NCBI GenBank assembly: GCA_017432895.1
Contig: JAFRIG010000023.1
Span: 1 to 37,151 of the forward strand
Length of the DNA: 37,151 nucleotides
From: Erysipelotrichaceae bacterium
Lineage (GTDB): Bacteria; Bacillota_I; Bacilli_A; Erysipelotrichales; Erysipelotrichaceae
Reading direction: 5' to 3'
In this document: in pieces, positions 1-9,371 of the stretch
How the letters are laid out: the number at the start of each line of letters is the position of its first letter
Position numbering within the stretch: position 1 is the stretch's first letter
Translations under genes and position numbers: made by a program
The notes under the pieces: model-generated
The model's input: only the letters and a program-made list of their open reading frames with translations
The model's database searches: none
What the model was told of the DNA's origin: nothing

Positions 1-168
1 GATGGCATTCAACTGCTCATCGCTCAGATCCTTGACACGGATGTCTTCGCTGATACCACATTCAGCTAAGACTTTCTTGGCTGTTGTCAGACCTACACCA
101 TAGATGTAAGTAAGAGAAACGACAACACGTTTATTATTTGGAATATCAACTCCAGCAATACGAGCCAT
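1..168 (-). CDS. rpsM: 30S ribosomal protein S13, N-terminal part (cut by window edge)
   Basis: Only the first 56 codons are inside the window. The protein starts [19 protein letters not shown] and continues with the YIYGVG and TTAKK segments typical of bacterial S13 (about 120 residues in full). S13 sits in the head of the 30S subunit and contacts the P-site tRNA and bridges to the 50S subunit. The ATG at 168 is preceded by a GGGAGG ribosome binding site. It follows rpmJ by 19 bp, the normal order; rpsK, rpoA and rplQ would be expected next, outside the window. Confidence 0.97.
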   Translation of the reverse strand, partial: MARIAGVDIPNNKRVVVSLTYIYGVGLTTAKKVLAECGISEDIRVKDLSDEQLNAI

Positions 169-187
169 TTAATTCTTTTCCTCCCTT

Positions 188-301
188 TTAACCTTGTCTT
201 TGTTTGTGTTTAGGGTTTTCACAAATAACCATGACACGACCTTTGCGCTTGATAACGCGGCACTTGTCGCACATCGGTTTTACAGACGGTCTTACTTTCA
301 T
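188..301 (-). CDS. rpmJ: 50S ribosomal protein L36
   Basis: A 37-codon gene starting [20 protein letters not shown] and ending in KHKQRQG, the standard length and sequence of L36. The zinc-binding set is visible (Cys11, Cys14, Cys27 and His32), so this is the zinc-containing C+ form. L36 is a small late-assembling 50S protein. The ATG at 301 has a strong GGAGGG ribosome binding site 5 to 6 bases upstream. It lies between infA and rpsM, its usual place in Bacillota, with 15 bp to infA. Confidence 0.97.
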   Translation of the reverse strand: MKVRPSVKPMCDKCRVIKRKGRVMVICENPKHKQRQG

Positions 302-316
302 GTTTTCCCTCCTAGA

Positions 317-535
317 CTATTTGTGTCTAAATGTTATTCGCCCACGTGTTAGATCATAAGGAGAAATCTCAACAGTCACTCTATCACCCGGTAAAATGCG
401 GATGTAATGCATACGGATTTTACCAGAAACGTGAGCCAGTATCTCGTGACCGTTCTCGAGTTTCACCTTGAATTGTGCATTAGGTAAGGTATCGACTACC
501 AGACCTTCGATCTCAATGACATCCTGTTTTGCCAA
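317..535 (-). CDS. infA: Translation initiation factor IF-1
   Basis: 72 residues, exactly the usual IF-1 length, forming a single S1-type OB fold. Diagnostic segments are [20 protein letters not shown] and [16 protein letters not shown]-1 binds the 30S A site during initiation and assists IF-2 and IF-3. The start codon is TTG at 535, not ATG; it is supported by a perfect AGGAGG at 544-549, inside the 3' end of map, and by the conserved [12 protein letters not shown]-terminus. The stop codon of map is only 3 bases away, suggesting translational coupling. The weak start codon may hold IF-1 output below that of its neighbours (inference). Confidence 0.97.
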   Translation of the reverse strand: MAKQDVIEIEGLVVDTLPNAQFKVKLENGHEILAHVSGKIRMHYIRILPGDRVTVEISPYDLTRGRITFRHK

Positions 536-538
536 AAA

Positions 539-1291
539 CTAGTCCTCCTTTGTCAAAATCCTGTAACCGTCATCGGTTATTGCCACCGTGTGTTCGTAAT
601 GAGCTGCCCAGGAATGGTCATAGCTCTTTACGCCCCAGCCATCCGGCAAAGTATAGCACTTCGCCGATCCCATGAACACCATCGGTTCCACCGCGATGCA
701 CATGCCCTTCTTGAGCAGTTCCATCGTTCCCGGCTTGCCGACATTGGGCACGTAGGGATCTTCGTGTACGCTTCTGCCGATGCCATGTCCCGTATACTCG
801 GGCGGCAAGGAGAAGCCGAAGGATTCGACGTATGTCTGTATCGCGTTGGAAATATCTCCGACGTGATTGCCCGGCTTGACCTGGGCCAGTCCCCTGTACA
901 GGGCCTCTTCCGTGACTTCCATGAGCTTTAAGACCTTGGGGTCGGTAACGTTGCCGACCGTATAGGTCCAGCCCGAGTCGCCATGGTAGCCCTTGTAGCA
1001 GGCTCCGACATCAACGGTGATGATGTCACCGTCTTTTAAGATCGTGTGATCAGGGATCCCGTGCACCAGCATGTCGTTGATCGACGTGCACACGGCACAC
1101 GGAAATCCCTGATAGTTTTTGAAAGACGGCGTTGCGCCATTCTCCCGGATCACCGCTTCCGCGATCCGGTTGATTTCCAGCGTTGAGATGCCCGGTCTAA
1201 TTACCTCTTTCATCTTCTTGTGGACTCTGGCAACGATGCTGCCGGCAATGTCCATCAGTTCGATCTCGCGAGGTGATTTGATCGAGATCAT
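539..1291 (-). CDS. map: Methionine aminopeptidase, type I
   Basis: 250-residue pita-bread metalloprotease that removes the initiator methionine from nascent proteins. All five metal ligands are present: Asp94 and Asp105 (TVDVG and HGDSGWTY), His169 (YTGHGIGRSVHEDP), Glu202 (AVEPM) and Glu233 (YEHTVAIT). Length matches the type Ia enzyme without N-terminal extension. I chose the ATG at 1291 rather than the in-frame GTG at 1297: the ATG overlaps the adk stop in a TGATG junction, and a GGAAGGG site lies about 9 bases upstream. The order adk-map-infA is the standard Bacillota arrangement. Confidence 0.96.
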   Translation of the reverse strand: MISIKSPREIELMDIAGSIVARVHKKMKEVIRPGISTLEINRIAEAVIRENGATPSFKNYQGFPCAVCTSINDMLVHGIPDHTILKDGDIITVDVGACYKGYHGDSGWTYTVGNVTDPKVLKLMEVTEEALYRGLAQVKPGNHVGDISNAIQTYVESFGFSLPPEYTGHGIGRSVHEDPYVPNVGKPGTMELLKKGMCIAVEPMVFMGSAKCYTLPDGWGVKSYDHSWAAHYEHTVAITDDGYRILTKED

Positions 1292-1941
1292 CAGCACAAC
1301 CCTTCCAAAACGGCTTTGATATCTTCAAAGACCTGTTCAACGCTGTTAGCTGCGTCGACATGTCTGACGATACCCGCCTTTTCATAATACTCAATCACCG
1401 GTTGAGTATTCTTATGATACTCGGAAAGTCTCACTTCCAGACTTTCAAGGTTATCATCTTTCCGCTGGATGAGCTCCGCACCACATTTATCACAGATACC
1501 TTCCTTGGTGGTAGGTTTGTAATAAATGTTGTAGATCTCACCGCAGACCGGACATAATCTTCTGCCTGTGATCCGCTTGATCAGCTCTTCATCGGCAATG
1601 TTCAGGTTGATGACACAGTCGATCTTTTTGCCTATTTCTTTCAAAATGACATCAAGATCTTCAGCCTGGTTTTCCGTACGGGGATAACCGTCGAACAGGA
1701 AACCGGCTTCCATATCATCCTGCGACAATCTTTCCACGATGATATCATGAATGACTTCATCAGGAACCAAAGCGCCCTTGTTCATATATTCCTGAGCCTT
1801 CAAGCCTACAGGAGTGCCGGCCTTGACAGCCGCACGAAGCATATCGCCGGTCGAAACATGGACCAGGTGATATTTTTCAAGTATCAGTTCAGACATGGTG
1901 CCTTTACCGGCACCGGGAGCACCGATTATCAGAAGATTCAT
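1291..1941 (-). CDS. adk: Adenylate kinase (zinc LID type)
   Basis: 216 residues; catalyses ATP + AMP = 2 ADP. The P-loop GAPGAGKGT is at residues 7-15, the AMP-binding FDGYPRT segment at about 83-89, and the LID carries four cysteines (Cys130, Cys133, Cys150, Cys153) that form the structural zinc site typical of Gram-positive enzymes. It begins 8 bp after secY ends and overlaps map by one base. Co-transcription with secY and map is the conserved arrangement. Confidence 0.97.
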   Translation of the reverse strand: MNLLIIGAPGAGKGTMSELILEKYHLVHVSTGDMLRAAVKAGTPVGLKAQEYMNKGALVPDEVIHDIIVERLSQDDMEAGFLFDGYPRTENQAEDLDVILKEIGKKIDCVINLNIADEELIKRITGRRLCPVCGEIYNIYYKPTTKEGICDKCGAELIQRKDDNLESLEVRLSEYHKNTQPVIEYYEKAGIVRHVDAANSVEQVFEDIKAVLEGLC

Positions 1942-1949
1942 TTTTACCT

Positions 1950-3236
1950 CTACTTTCCTACAAAACTCTTGTACTGTTTAGAAGTCAGCTGCGACTTCAG
2001 TTGCTTGATCGTGTCCATAGCGACACCAACGACGATGATGATACCGGTACCACCTACCGCCGCTCTCTGGGAAAGCCCCGTTAGATTGGAAGTCACATAC
2101 GGAAGAAGTGCAATGAACGTCAATAACAGAGCACCCAGGACCGTGATCCTGTTGAGGACCTTGGAAACATAGTTCCTGGTCTCCGTACCCGGTCTTACGC
2201 CCGGGATGTACTGTCCGTTCTTGCCCAGATCGTCAGCCATCTTCTGCGGATCGATCGTCAGGTTGGTGTAGAAGAACGTGAACAGGATGATCAGTACGGC
2301 ATAGAAGCAGAGGAACCACGGACTGGTGAAGTCGCAGATCTTCTGCAGCCAGTTGTAGGCATCCTGGTTGACCCAGGAAGCGATGATCTGGGGACCCTGG
2401 ATCAGCGCCGAAGCGAAGATGACAGGGATGACCGATGCCGAGTTGATCTTTAACGGCAGATGATTGAGATCACCCTTGGTCTTATTTAATGCTCTGGAGG
2501 AAGACTGCTGGATCGGGATCCTTCTTTCCGCCATCTGCATCAGTACGACTAAGACGATGATCGCAATATACATCACGATGTAAGCGATGAAACCGCCCAC
2601 ACCCAGCGATGAAGTTGCCGTTTCGCCCAAGAATGTCTCATATACTACTCTGAAAGTACTGGGCATATCGGCGACGATACCGGCAAAGATGATCATCGAA
2701 GTACCATTGCCGATACCTTTGGACGTGATCTGATCAGCCAGCCACAGTAAGAAGAAAGTGCCGGCCGTGAAGATCACGGAGATATACAGATAAGATGTGA
2801 AACCGGGATTTTCAATGAAGTTGTATCCGGAATATGCTCGATCCAGATACTGAACGATGAAATATCCCTGTACCAGCGCCATGACCACCGCCAGATATCT
2901 GGTGATGCGGTCCATCTGCTGACGTCCCTTCTTGCCCGATTTGGCCATCTCGGTCAAAGCCGGGATGATATCCATGGCCAGAAGTTCGATGATGATCGAA
3001 GCCGTGATATACGGTCCGACACCCAGGGAGAAGATCGACATCTGTTCGATGGATCCGCCACCCAGGATGGACATCATTGTCAACAGGGAATTGGCGCTGA
3101 GCTTGATCACCGTCGTATTGACACCCGGCGCGGGAATTGAAGATCCCAGACGATAGATGAACAATATGCCTAAGGTGAAGAATATCTTTTTGCGTATATC
3201 CTTGTTTTTGAAGAAATCTATAAATGTTTTGAACAT
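1950..3236 (-). CDS. secY: Preprotein translocase subunit SecY
   Basis: 428 residues with the ten-helix SecY architecture. Recognisable segments include the N-terminal FKNKDIRKKIFFTLGILFIY, the plug and TM2 region near ITASIIIELL, and the C5 cytoplasmic loop with RPGTETRNYVSKVLNRIT. SecY forms the membrane channel through which the large signal-peptide-bearing proteases in this window would be exported. Its ATG at 3236 overlaps the stop of rplO as TAATG, so translation is probably coupled to L15. Length is normal for Bacillota (about 430). Confidence 0.97.
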   Translation of the reverse strand: MFKTFIDFFKNKDIRKKIFFTLGILFIYRLGSSIPAPGVNTTVIKLSANSLLTMMSILGGGSIEQMSIFSLGVGPYITASIIIELLAMDIIPALTEMAKSGKKGRQQMDRITRYLAVVMALVQGYFIVQYLDRAYSGYNFIENPGFTSYLYISVIFTAGTFFLLWLADQITSKGIGNGTSMIIFAGIVADMPSTFRVVYETFLGETATSSLGVGGFIAYIVMYIAIIVLVVLMQMAERRIPIQQSSSRALNKTKGDLNHLPLKINSASVIPVIFASALIQGPQIIASWVNQDAYNWLQKICDFTSPWFLCFYAVLIILFTFFYTNLTIDPQKMADDLGKNGQYIPGVRPGTETRNYVSKVLNRITVLGALLLTFIALLPYVTSNLTGLSQRAAVGGTGIIIVVGVAMDTIKQLKSQLTSKQYKSFVGK

Positions 3237-3676
3237 TAGATCACCTCTACTGTGCCGCCTGCCTTTTCAATTGCAGCAGCCGCTGCTTTAGAGATCTTGT
3301 TGCATTTAACATTTATTTTCTTTTCCAGCGATCCGTTAGCTAAAACCTTGATGCCGTCAAGCTGTTTCTTGACGATACCGGTCTGCTTAAGCATTTCGGG
3401 GGTGACAGTCGTGCCTTCCTCGAATCTGTTTAAATCGCTGAGATTGACAACTGCGTACTCGACGCGGTTGAAGTTGGTGAAGCCTCTTTTCGGCATCGAT
3501 TTGAAGAACGGAGTCTGGCCGCCTTCGAAACCGATCGCTACACCGCCGCCGGATCTGGCGTTCTGACCTTTGTGGCCCTTGCCCGCCGTCTTGCCATGGC
3601 CTGAACCCAGGCCGCGGCCGATCCTTTTTCTGGTGTGTCTGGCACCTTCGTTGTATTTCATTTCATTTAAGTTCAT
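3236..3676 (-). CDS. rplO: 50S ribosomal protein L15
   Basis: 146 residues. The glycine-rich basic N-terminus ([20 protein letters not shown]) and the [18 protein letters not shown] segment are diagnostic of L15, which binds 23S rRNA late in 50S assembly. It starts only 10 bp after the rpsE stop; in most bacteria rpmD (L30) would lie in this gap, so L30 is missing from this locus. The stop codon overlaps the secY start (TAATG). Confidence 0.97.
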   Translation of the reverse strand: MNLNEMKYNEGARHTRKRIGRGLGSGHGKTAGKGHKGQNARSGGGVAIGFEGGQTPFFKSMPKRGFTNFNRVEYAVVNLSDLNRFEEGTTVTPEMLKQTGIVKKQLDGIKVLANGSLEKKINVKCNKISKAAAAAIEKAGGTVEVI

Positions 3677-3686
3677 AACACACCTC

Positions 3687-4232
3687 CTATCGTACTTCCT
3701 CGACCTTCAGGCCACGTAACTTAGCTACGGAGTTGACGGTCTTGAGTTCCGTCAGAGCCTGCATCGTCGCATGGACCTGGTTGATCGGCGTACGGGAACC
3801 GACGCACTTGGTGATGACGTCAGTCGCACCAGCCAGTTCAAGGATGGCACGGACGACACCGCCGGCGACGATACCGGTACCGGGAGCAGCCGGACGAAGG
3901 ACGACTTCGCCAGCTCCGAACCTGCCGGTCGTTGCATGCGGGATGGTTCTGTAACCGTCGACTAACGAAATGCGCTTGACATTCTTCTTGGCGGTCTCCG
4001 ATGCTTTTCTGATGGCATCGGGAACTTCGTTGGCCTTGCCTAAGCCGTAACCCACACGGCCCTTCTTGTCACCGACGACGACGATAGCCGCGAATCTCAT
4101 CTTACGGCCACCCTTGACGGTCTTGGAGATACGGTTGATCTGAACAACGCGTTCTTCGAATTCCTTGACGTCTCTGGTGAACCTTCTGGGTCTTCTGTTA
4201 TCTCTCTTGTTATCTCTATTTGTATTTTCCAT
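3687..4232 (-). CDS. rpsE: 30S ribosomal protein S5
   Basis: 181 residues. After a basic, low-complexity N-terminal tail of about 20 residues comes the S5 double-stranded RNA-binding fold ([40 protein letters not shown]) and the C-terminal domain ([20 protein letters not shown]). S5 acts in decoding fidelity and helps form the mRNA entry channel with S3 and S4. The RNRDNRR-type N-terminus is a little longer than in Bacillus. It sits 11 bp after rplR in the spc gene order. Confidence 0.97.
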   Translation of the reverse strand: MENTNRDNKRDNRRPRRFTRDVKEFEERVVQINRISKTVKGGRKMRFAAIVVVGDKKGRVGYGLGKANEVPDAIRKASETAKKNVKRISLVDGYRTIPHATTGRFGAGEVVLRPAAPGTGIVAGGVVRAILELAGATDVITKCVGSRTPINQVHATMQALTELKTVNSVAKLRGLKVEEVR

Positions 4233-4243
4233 ACTTCGACTCC

Positions 4244-4600
4244 TTAGAAATTCAGGCCACCCTCACGGGCTGCTTCGGCAAGTGCTTTAACCCGACCGTG
4301 ATACAGATATCCACCGCGGTCGAAACAAACGTTCTCGATCCCTTTTTCTTTAGCTCTTTCAGCTAATTTGGTCCCAACTGTCTTGGCAGCCTCGATGTTG
4401 CTGCCGTTTTCCAGCTTCAGTTCGACTGACGAACAGGAGACCAGGGTGTTGCCCTTCTCATCATCGATGATCTGAGCATGAATGTGCGCATTTGAACGGA
4501 AAACATTCAGGCGTGGGCAATCGGCAGTACCGTATACTTTGTTTCTAATACGTTCGTGACGTCTCTGACGTGTTTTATTCTTGTCTTGTTTAGAATACAT
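4244..4600 (-). CDS. rplR: 50S ribosomal protein L18
   Basis: 118 residues, normal length. The basic N-terminal arm ([20 protein letters not shown]) and the [21 protein letters not shown] segment identify L18, the protein that binds 5S rRNA with L5 and links it to the central protuberance. The C-terminus [20 protein letters not shown] is the most conserved block. It lies 21 bp after rplF and 11 bp before rpsE. Confidence 0.97.
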   Translation of the reverse strand: MYSKQDKNKTRQRRHERIRNKVYGTADCPRLNVFRSNAHIHAQIIDDEKGNTLVSCSSVELKLENGSNIEAAKTVGTKLAERAKEKGIENVCFDRGGYLYHGRVKALAEAAREGGLNF

Positions 4601-4621
4601 ATCTTTACTCCTTTCCCACTA

Positions 4622-5164
4622 TTAAGCCGCAGCGGTCTTGCCTTCCTTATGAGCGACATGTTCACCCTTATACCTGATACCCTTGCCTTTGTAAGGTTCA
4701 GGCTTGCGGAATGCTCTGATCTGAGCTGCGATCTCGCCTACTCTTTGCTTATCGATACCCGATACGATGATCGTCGTCGCATTAGGTACTTCGATGGTGA
4801 TACCCTCTTCGATATCCAGGTTGATATCATGCGAATAACCCAGATTCAGGTTGAGAGTCTTGCCATTCAGGGCTGCACGATAACCGATACCGACGATCTC
4901 AAGAGTCTTCTTGAAGCCTTCGGTCGTGCCGACGATCATGTTATTGATCAGGGCTCTGGTCGTGCCATGCAGCTGCTTGGTATGTTTTTCTTCATTTGCT
5001 CTGGTGCAGTTTACTGCGCCATCTTCGATTTTGATTCCGATCAACGGACTGAATTGACGTGATAAAGTTCCCTTCGGACCTTTTACCGTCACCTCATTGC
5101 TGTCAGATACTTCGATCTCGCATCCGGCAGGAATGGTAATCGTTTTATTTCCGATACGTGACAT
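4622..5164 (-). CDS. rplF: 50S ribosomal protein L6
   Basis: 180 residues, usual length, with the two repeated alpha/beta domains of L6. Start MSRIGNKTITIPAG and C-terminal signature EPYKGKGIRYKGEHVAHKEG are diagnostic. L6 binds 23S rRNA near the sarcin-ricin loop and the factor-binding site. It follows rpsH after 18 bp with a GGAG ribosome binding site. Confidence 0.97.
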   Translation of the reverse strand: MSRIGNKTITIPAGCEIEVSDSNEVTVKGPKGTLSRQFSPLIGIKIEDGAVNCTRANEEKHTKQLHGTTRALINNMIVGTTEGFKKTLEIVGIGYRAALNGKTLNLNLGYSHDINLDIEEGITIEVPNATTIIVSGIDKQRVGEIAAQIRAFRKPEPYKGKGIRYKGEHVAHKEGKTAAA

Positions 5165-5182
5165 AATTTTCTCCTTGTACTC

Positions 5183-5584
5183 TTACCACACGTAGGCTAC
5201 GACTTCGCCGCCGAGGTTTTGTTTCCTCGCATCGCGATCAGTCATAAGACCTTTTGATGTGGAAATGATGGCGATTCCTAAACCATTCAATACTCTAGGA
5301 ACATTATCGCCCTTGGCATATACTCTTAAGCCAGGTTTTGAGATTCTCTTTAAGCCGGTAATGACTTTCTCTTTATCCGGTCCGTATTTCAGTTCAACAG
5401 TGATCATCTTGTCTTTGGCATTTTCGCCCTCGATTGAATAACCGTTGATGTAGCCTTCCTGTTTGAGGATGCGGGCAATTTCGATTTTGATTTTGCTTGC
5501 CGGTATTACTACAGTTTCATGTTCGGCTCTTAAGCCGTTTCTGATTCTCGTAAGCATATCAGCAATAGGATCTGTCATACTCAT
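5183..5584 (-). CDS. rpsH: 30S ribosomal protein S8
   Basis: 133 residues starting [20 protein letters not shown], with the conserved C-terminal half [20 protein letters not shown] and [21 protein letters not shown]8 is a primary 16S rRNA-binding protein that organises the central domain; in E. coli it is also the autoregulator of the spc operon. The start could be Met3 instead, but the first ATG keeps a GGAGG-type site (in GGAGGGTAATTG) at suitable distance. Confidence 0.97.
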   Translation of the reverse strand: MSMTDPIADMLTRIRNGLRAEHETVVIPASKIKIEIARILKQEGYINGYSIEGENAKDKMITVELKYGPDKEKVITGLKRISKPGLRVYAKGDNVPRVLNGLGIAIISTSKGLMTDRDARKQNLGGEVVAYVW

Positions 5585-5598
5585 TCAATTACCCTCCT

Positions 5599-5784
5599 TT
5601 ACCAGCTGGCCTTCTTGACTCCGGGGATCTGGCCCTTGTAAGCCAGCTCTCTGAAGCAGATACGGCATAATTTGTATTTTCTCAATACGGAATGCGGACG
5701 TCCGCATCTTTCACATCTTGTGTAAGCTCTGGAAGAGAACTTAGCAGGACGATGTGCTTTAACTTTCATTGATGTCTTTGCCAT
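5599..5784 (-). CDS. rpsN: 30S ribosomal protein S14, zinc-binding type Z
   Basis: 61 residues, the short zinc-ribbon form of S14 found in Gram-positives. Four cysteines bind zinc: Cys24 and Cys27 ([10 protein letters not shown]), Cys40 and Cys43 ([10 protein letters not shown]). S14 assembles late into the 30S head. The open frame extends 12 codons further upstream, but the ATG at 5784 matches the family N-terminus [10 protein letters not shown] and has an AGGAGAAC ribosome binding site just before it, so I take it as the start. It lies 13 bp after rplE. Confidence 0.97.
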   Translation of the reverse strand: MAKTSMKVKAHRPAKFSSRAYTRCERCGRPHSVLRKYKLCRICFRELAYKGQIPGVKKASW

Positions 5785-5797
5785 AAGTTCTCCTTTC

Positions 5798-6337
5798 CTA
5801 CTTAGCGAATGGCATACCAAGTTCCGTCAATAATTCCTTGGCATCTTCGTTGTTCTTGGCCGTGGTTACGATGACGATATCCATACCACGAACCTTGCTT
5901 ACCTTGTCATATTCGATCTCCGGGAAAATGATCTGTTCCCTGATACCTAAAGTGTAGTTGCCGCGGCCATCGAAAGCAGTATTGCTGACACCACGGAAGT
6001 CTCTCACTCGCGGTAAGGAGATGTTCACCAGTTTGTCTAAGAAGTCGTACATCTTCTCGCCTCTGAGCGTAACCTTGCAGCCGATCGGCGTGTTTTCTCT
6101 CAGTTTGAAGTTGGCGATGGACTTCTTGGCCTTGGTGATGACCGGCTTCTGGCCGGCGATCTTGGTCAGATCAGCTACAGCGTCTTCCAGCTGTTTGGGT
6201 TCCGCAACAGCCTCGCCGACACCCATGTTGATGACGATCTTGGCAACTTTCGGTGCTTCCATCGATGACTTGTAGTCATGTTTCTTGATGAGTGCGGGTC
6301 TGATCTCTTTTACATATTTTTCCTGTAAACGGTTCAT
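5798..6337 (-). CDS. rplE: 50S ribosomal protein L5
   Basis: 179 residues, usual length. [20 protein letters not shown] at the start and [20 protein letters not shown] near residue 130 are diagnostic. L5 binds 5S rRNA and forms an inter-subunit bridge with S13. The ATG overlaps the rplX stop by one base as TAATG, indicating translational coupling with L24. Confidence 0.97.
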   Translation of the reverse strand: MNRLQEKYVKEIRPALIKKHDYKSSMEAPKVAKIVINMGVGEAVAEPKQLEDAVADLTKIAGQKPVITKAKKSIANFKLRENTPIGCKVTLRGEKMYDFLDKLVNISLPRVRDFRGVSNTAFDGRGNYTLGIREQIIFPEIEYDKVSKVRGMDIVIVTTAKNNEDAKELLTELGMPFAK

Positions 6338-6615
6338 TATTTCTTAGCCCCCTTTACATTTTTCTTGTTCGACTTCTTGGCAGTCTTCTTTTTCTTGTCT
6401 TCGACTAACTCAACGTTTGATACGGAGATCGGCAGTTCCTTGTTGATGATACCGCCGTCAGGGTTGGCGTTGTTGGGTTTGGTGTGTCTCTTGACGACAT
6501 TGACACCCTCAACGATGACTCTGTTGGAACGGGGAAGAGCTGCTACGACCTCAGCGATAACGCCCTTGTCATCGCCGGCGATAACTTTTACTTTGTCACC
6601 TTTTTTGATCTTCAT
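6337..6615 (-). CDS. rplX: 50S ribosomal protein L24
   Basis: 92 residues. The KOW motif is near the start ([20 protein letters not shown]), followed by [21 protein letters not shown]24 is an assembly initiator of the 50S subunit and lies near the exit of the peptide tunnel. The C-terminus is shorter than the family norm (about 100) and ends in a lysine-rich tail ([19 protein letters not shown]) instead of the usual terminal domain. It overlaps rplE by one base. Confidence 0.96.
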   Translation of the reverse strand: MKIKKGDKVKVIAGDDKGVIAEVVAALPRSNRVIVEGVNVVKRHTKPNNANPDGGIINKELPISVSNVELVEDKKKKTAKKSNKKNVKGAKK

Positions 6616-6624
6616 AGCTTCCTC

Positions 6625-6993
6625 CTATAATACTTCCGGAGCCAGGGACACGATCTTCATGTAGTCCTTGTCACGGAGTTCTCTGGCCACCGGGCCAAAG
6701 ATTCTGGTACCCAGCGGAGTCTTGTCTTCCTTGATGATGACGGCTGCGTTGTCATCGAATTTGATGAACGAACCGTTTTCTCTGCGCAAACCGTATTTGG
6801 TTCTGACGATGACGGCCTTGACGACCTGGCCCTTCTTGGCCGTGCCGCCCGGTGTAGCGTCCTTGACTGAGCAGACGACGACATCACCGATATTGGCATA
6901 TTTTCTTCTTGAACCGCCTAAGCAGCGGATGACGAGCAGTTCCTTGGCACCGGTATTGTCTGCAACTCTTAATCTTGTCTCATTACTGATCAT
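6625..6993 (-). CDS. rplN: 50S ribosomal protein L14
   Basis: 122 residues, exactly the family length, nearly unchanged from other bacteria: [36 protein letters not shown] and [21 protein letters not shown]14 lies at the subunit interface, where it contacts 16S rRNA and the silencing factor RsfS. It sits 9 bp after rpsQ. Confidence 0.98.
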   Translation of the reverse strand: MISNETRLRVADNTGAKELLVIRCLGGSRRKYANIGDVVVCSVKDATPGGTAKKGQVVKAVIVRTKYGLRRENGSFIKFDDNAAVIIKEDKTPLGTRIFGPVARELRDKDYMKIVSLAPEVL

Positions 6994-7002
6994 AACGGCC
7001 TC

Positions 7003-7263
7003 CTACAGAATTTCCGCCTTTTCGACGACCTTTACCAGACGGAAGTGGACTTCCTTGGAAAGGTTCCTGGTCTCCATAATCTCAACAGTGTCACCGACAT
7101 GGGCTTCATTGTTTTCATCATGAGCCTTGAATTTTCTCGTAAATTTAGTGCCTTTGCCATATAAAGGATGGTTCTTCTTTTCATTGATGGCAACGACGAT
7201 CGTTTTTTCCATCTTATCGGATGTGACAACACCCGTAAGGGTCCTGCGATTGCTTCTTTCCAT
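7003..7263 (-). CDS. rpsQ: 30S ribosomal protein S17
   Basis: 86 residues, OB-fold protein. [20 protein letters not shown] and the [20 protein letters not shown] segment are diagnostic. S17 is a primary binder of 16S rRNA in the body of the 30S subunit. It follows rpmC after 16 bp with a good AAAGGAGG ribosome binding site. Confidence 0.97.
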   Translation of the reverse strand: MERSNRRTLTGVVTSDKMEKTIVVAINEKKNHPLYGKGTKFTRKFKAHDENNEAHVGDTVEIMETRNLSKEVHFRLVKVVEKAEIL

Positions 7264-7279
7264 TGTCTAACAACCTCCT

Positions 7280-7471
7280 TTATTTGCTTTCTCTCTCGTG
7301 CAGGACAGTTAAGATCCTGGCGATCGATCTCTTTAATTCTCTGATGCGCATCGGATTATCGATGGATCCGGTGGCTCTGGCGAAACGAAGGTCGAATAGT
7401 TCGACTTTCATCTCATCCAAAGTCTTTTTCAGATCATCCGAAGATTTCTCTCTGATTTCTTTGATGTTCAT
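7280..7471 (-). CDS. rpmC: 50S ribosomal protein L29
   Basis: 63 residues, normal length: a two-helix hairpin starting MNIKEIREKSSDDLKKTLDE and containing ELFDLRFARATGSIDNPMRI. L29 lies at the exit of the peptide tunnel next to L23, where trigger factor and SRP dock. It starts 2 bp after the rplP stop, so coupling is likely. Confidence 0.97.
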   Translation of the reverse strand: MNIKEIREKSSDDLKKTLDEMKVELFDLRFARATGSIDNPMRIRELKRSIARILTVLHERESK

Positions 7472-7473
7472 AA

Positions 7474-7884
7474 CTATTCACCTTTCTTGATAAATTTAGC
7501 CTTGATCGGCAGCTTGTTCATGCCCAGTCTCAATGCTTCTCTGGCGACTGCCTCATCGACACCGCCGATCTCAAACATGACACGGCCCTTCTGAACAACG
7601 GCTACCCAGCCTTCAGGGGCGCCTTTACCGGAACCCATACGGACTTCCAGAGGCTTCTTGGTAATCGCTAACTGCGGGAAGATCTTGATCCAGACCTGGC
7701 CGCCACGGTTCATATATCTGGTCATGGCAACACGGGCTGCCTCGATCTGATTGGAAGAAACGTAGCCGCCTTCCAGAGCAACGAGTCCGTAATCACCGAA
7801 CACGACTTCTCTTCCGGCTTTCGACTTGCCTTCGTAACTCAAACGATGAGGACGACGGTACTTAGTTCTTTTAGGCATCAACAT
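7474..7884 (-). CDS. rplP: 50S ribosomal protein L16
   Basis: 136 residues. [20 protein letters not shown] and the [20 protein letters not shown] segment are diagnostic; L16 helps shape the A-site tRNA corridor. The AAGGAGG site lies inside the end of rpsC about 13 bases before the first ATG, which favours Met1 over Met3. It begins 2 bp after the rpsC stop. Confidence 0.97.
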   Translation of the reverse strand: MLMPKRTKYRRPHRLSYEGKSKAGREVVFGDYGLVALEGGYVSSNQIEAARVAMTRYMNRGGQVWIKIFPQLAITKKPLEVRMGSGKGAPEGWVAVVQKGRVMFEIGGVDEAVAREALRLGMNKLPIKAKFIKKGE

Positions 7885-7886
7885 AA

Positions 7887-8687
7887 TTACTCAGCATCCT
7901 CCTTTACAGTTTCTGCAGGTTCAGCTGCAGGTGCAGCGGCAACCGGAGCAGCTTCCTGAACCGGAGCTTCTTCCCTTCTGCCACCGTCTCTTCTGGGTCT
8001 TCTGTCTCTTGAAGGACGGCCCATAGATTTAGGTCTTTCAGGTTCCTTCACCATTTCACCCGGCAATACTTCGCCACGGCAGATCCAGACCTTGACACCC
8101 AGTTTGCCATAAGCGGTCATGGCTTCTTCCCAGGCGTAATCGATATCGGAACGTAAAGTATGTAACGATACGGAACCCTCGGAATAACCTTCACTTCTGG
8201 CGATATCGGCACCGCCTAAACGGCCGCCGATCGAAGTTTTGATACCCTTGGCACCGGCTCTCATCGTCTGCTGGATAGCACGTTTCTGAGCGGTACGGAA
8301 GGACTGTCTTTCTTCGAGCATCTTGACGATCTTCAAAGCGACCAGTCGGGCATCCAGATCAGGGTTGGCAACTTCAACGATGTTGATGTTGATGTCTTTG
8401 CCGCCTGATAATTCAGTGATATTCTTTTTCAGCTCTTCGATCTTGGAACCATCCGAGCCGACGAACATGCCCGGACGGGCAGTTCTGATGATAAGGTTGA
8501 CACGATTCTTGCTTCTCTCGATCTCGACACGTGAGACTAAGCAGTCTGCACAGTCTTTGAGGATGAAATCACGGATCTTGATGTCTTCCAACAATAAATC
8601 GCCGTATTCTTTTTCGGCATACCATCTGGATTCCCAATCACGGATGACGCCGATTCTTAATCCTACCGGACTTACTTTCTGACCCAT
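7887..8687 (-). CDS. rpsC: 30S ribosomal protein S3 with long C-terminal tail
   Basis: 266 residues against a usual 210-235. The N-terminal KH domain (GXXG loop at about 77-80, in [13 protein letters not shown]) and the C-terminal domain ([37 protein letters not shown]) are intact. Residues 215 to 266 form an extra low-complexity tail: first basic ([17 protein letters not shown]), then Ala/Pro/Glu-rich ([20 protein letters not shown]). S3 lines the mRNA entry channel of the 30S subunit. The tail looks disordered and acidic at its end; its role is unknown. Confidence 0.97.
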   Translation of the reverse strand: MGQKVSPVGLRIGVIRDWESRWYAEKEYGDLLLEDIKIRDFILKDCADCLVSRVEIERSKNRVNLIIRTARPGMFVGSDGSKIEELKKNITELSGGKDININIVEVANPDLDARLVALKIVKMLEERQSFRTAQKRAIQQTMRAGAKGIKTSIGGRLGGADIARSEGYSEGSVSLHTLRSDIDYAWEEAMTAYGKLGVKVWICRGEVLPGEMVKEPERPKSMGRPSRDRRPRRDGGRREEAPVQEAAPVAAAPAAEPAETVKEDAE

Positions 8688-8698
8688 TGTTTTCCTCC

Positions 8699-9073
8699 TT
8701 ATCTTTCATTTACGACCACCGTGATGTGGCTCGTTCTCTTCATAATCGGTGAAGCGGAACCCTTTGCTCTAGGCATGTATCTCTTCAGAGTGATACCCTC
8801 GTCGGCGTAGCAGGCCTTGACATAGAGCTTGTCTTCATCCATCTGGAAATTGTGTGTCGCATTTGCGCAGGCACTCTTCAATACTTTAGCGGTAACTCTG
8901 GCAGCCTTGTTCGGTAAGAACTTTAAGATCGCTGCCGCTTCCTTGACGTCCTTGCCTCTGATCAGGTCTAAGACCAGCTTGGCTTTTCTGGACGTGACTC
9001 TGACGGTCTTGGCTACAGCCTTAACGTCGCGAGGTGCAGGCTTGTTAACTTCTTCAACTTTTTTCTTTGCCAT
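8699..9073 (-). CDS. rplV: 50S ribosomal protein L22
   Basis: 124 residues. The L22 core begins at [20 protein letters not shown] and ends with [13 protein letters not shown]; the hairpin segment [16 protein letters not shown] reaches into the peptide exit tunnel (macrolide site region). About 15 extra residues precede the core ([16 protein letters not shown]). The ATG at 9073 carries a GGAGGGA ribosome binding site, so the extension is probably real. It lies 8 bp after rpsS. Confidence 0.97.
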   Translation of the reverse strand: MAKKKVEEVNKPAPRDVKAVAKTVRVTSRKAKLVLDLIRGKDVKEAAAILKFLPNKAARVTAKVLKSACANATHNFQMDEDKLYVKACYADEGITLKRYMPRAKGSASPIMKRTSHITVVVNER

Positions 9074-9081
9074 ATTCCCTC

Positions 9082-9357
9082 CTACGCTTTCTTATCGGCA
9101 TTGGCACCGTGACCGCCAAACTTTCTGGTCGAAACGAATTCGCCCAGCTTGTGGCCGACCATGTCTTCGGTAACATAGACCGGAACATGTTCCTTGCCAT
9201 TATGAACAGCGAACGTATGTTCGACGAATGCAGGGAAGATCGTAGATCTTCTTGACCAAGTCTTGATGACTTCTTTTTTGCCGGACGCATTTAGAGCTTC
9301 AACTTTCTTTAAAAGATAAGCATCGACGAATGGGCCCTTCTTTAAACTTCTACTCAT
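9082..9357 (-). CDS. rpsS: 30S ribosomal protein S19
   Basis: 91 residues, usual length: [20 protein letters not shown], then [20 protein letters not shown] and [20 protein letters not shown], all diagnostic. S19 is in the 30S head, pairs with S13 and contacts the large subunit. It follows rplB after 14 bp. Confidence 0.98.
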   Translation of the reverse strand: MSRSLKKGPFVDAYLLKKVEALNASGKKEVIKTWSRRSTIFPAFVEHTFAVHNGKEHVPVYVTEDMVGHKLGEFVSTRKFGGHGANADKKA

Positions 9358-9371
9358 TTTCCTTCCCCTTT

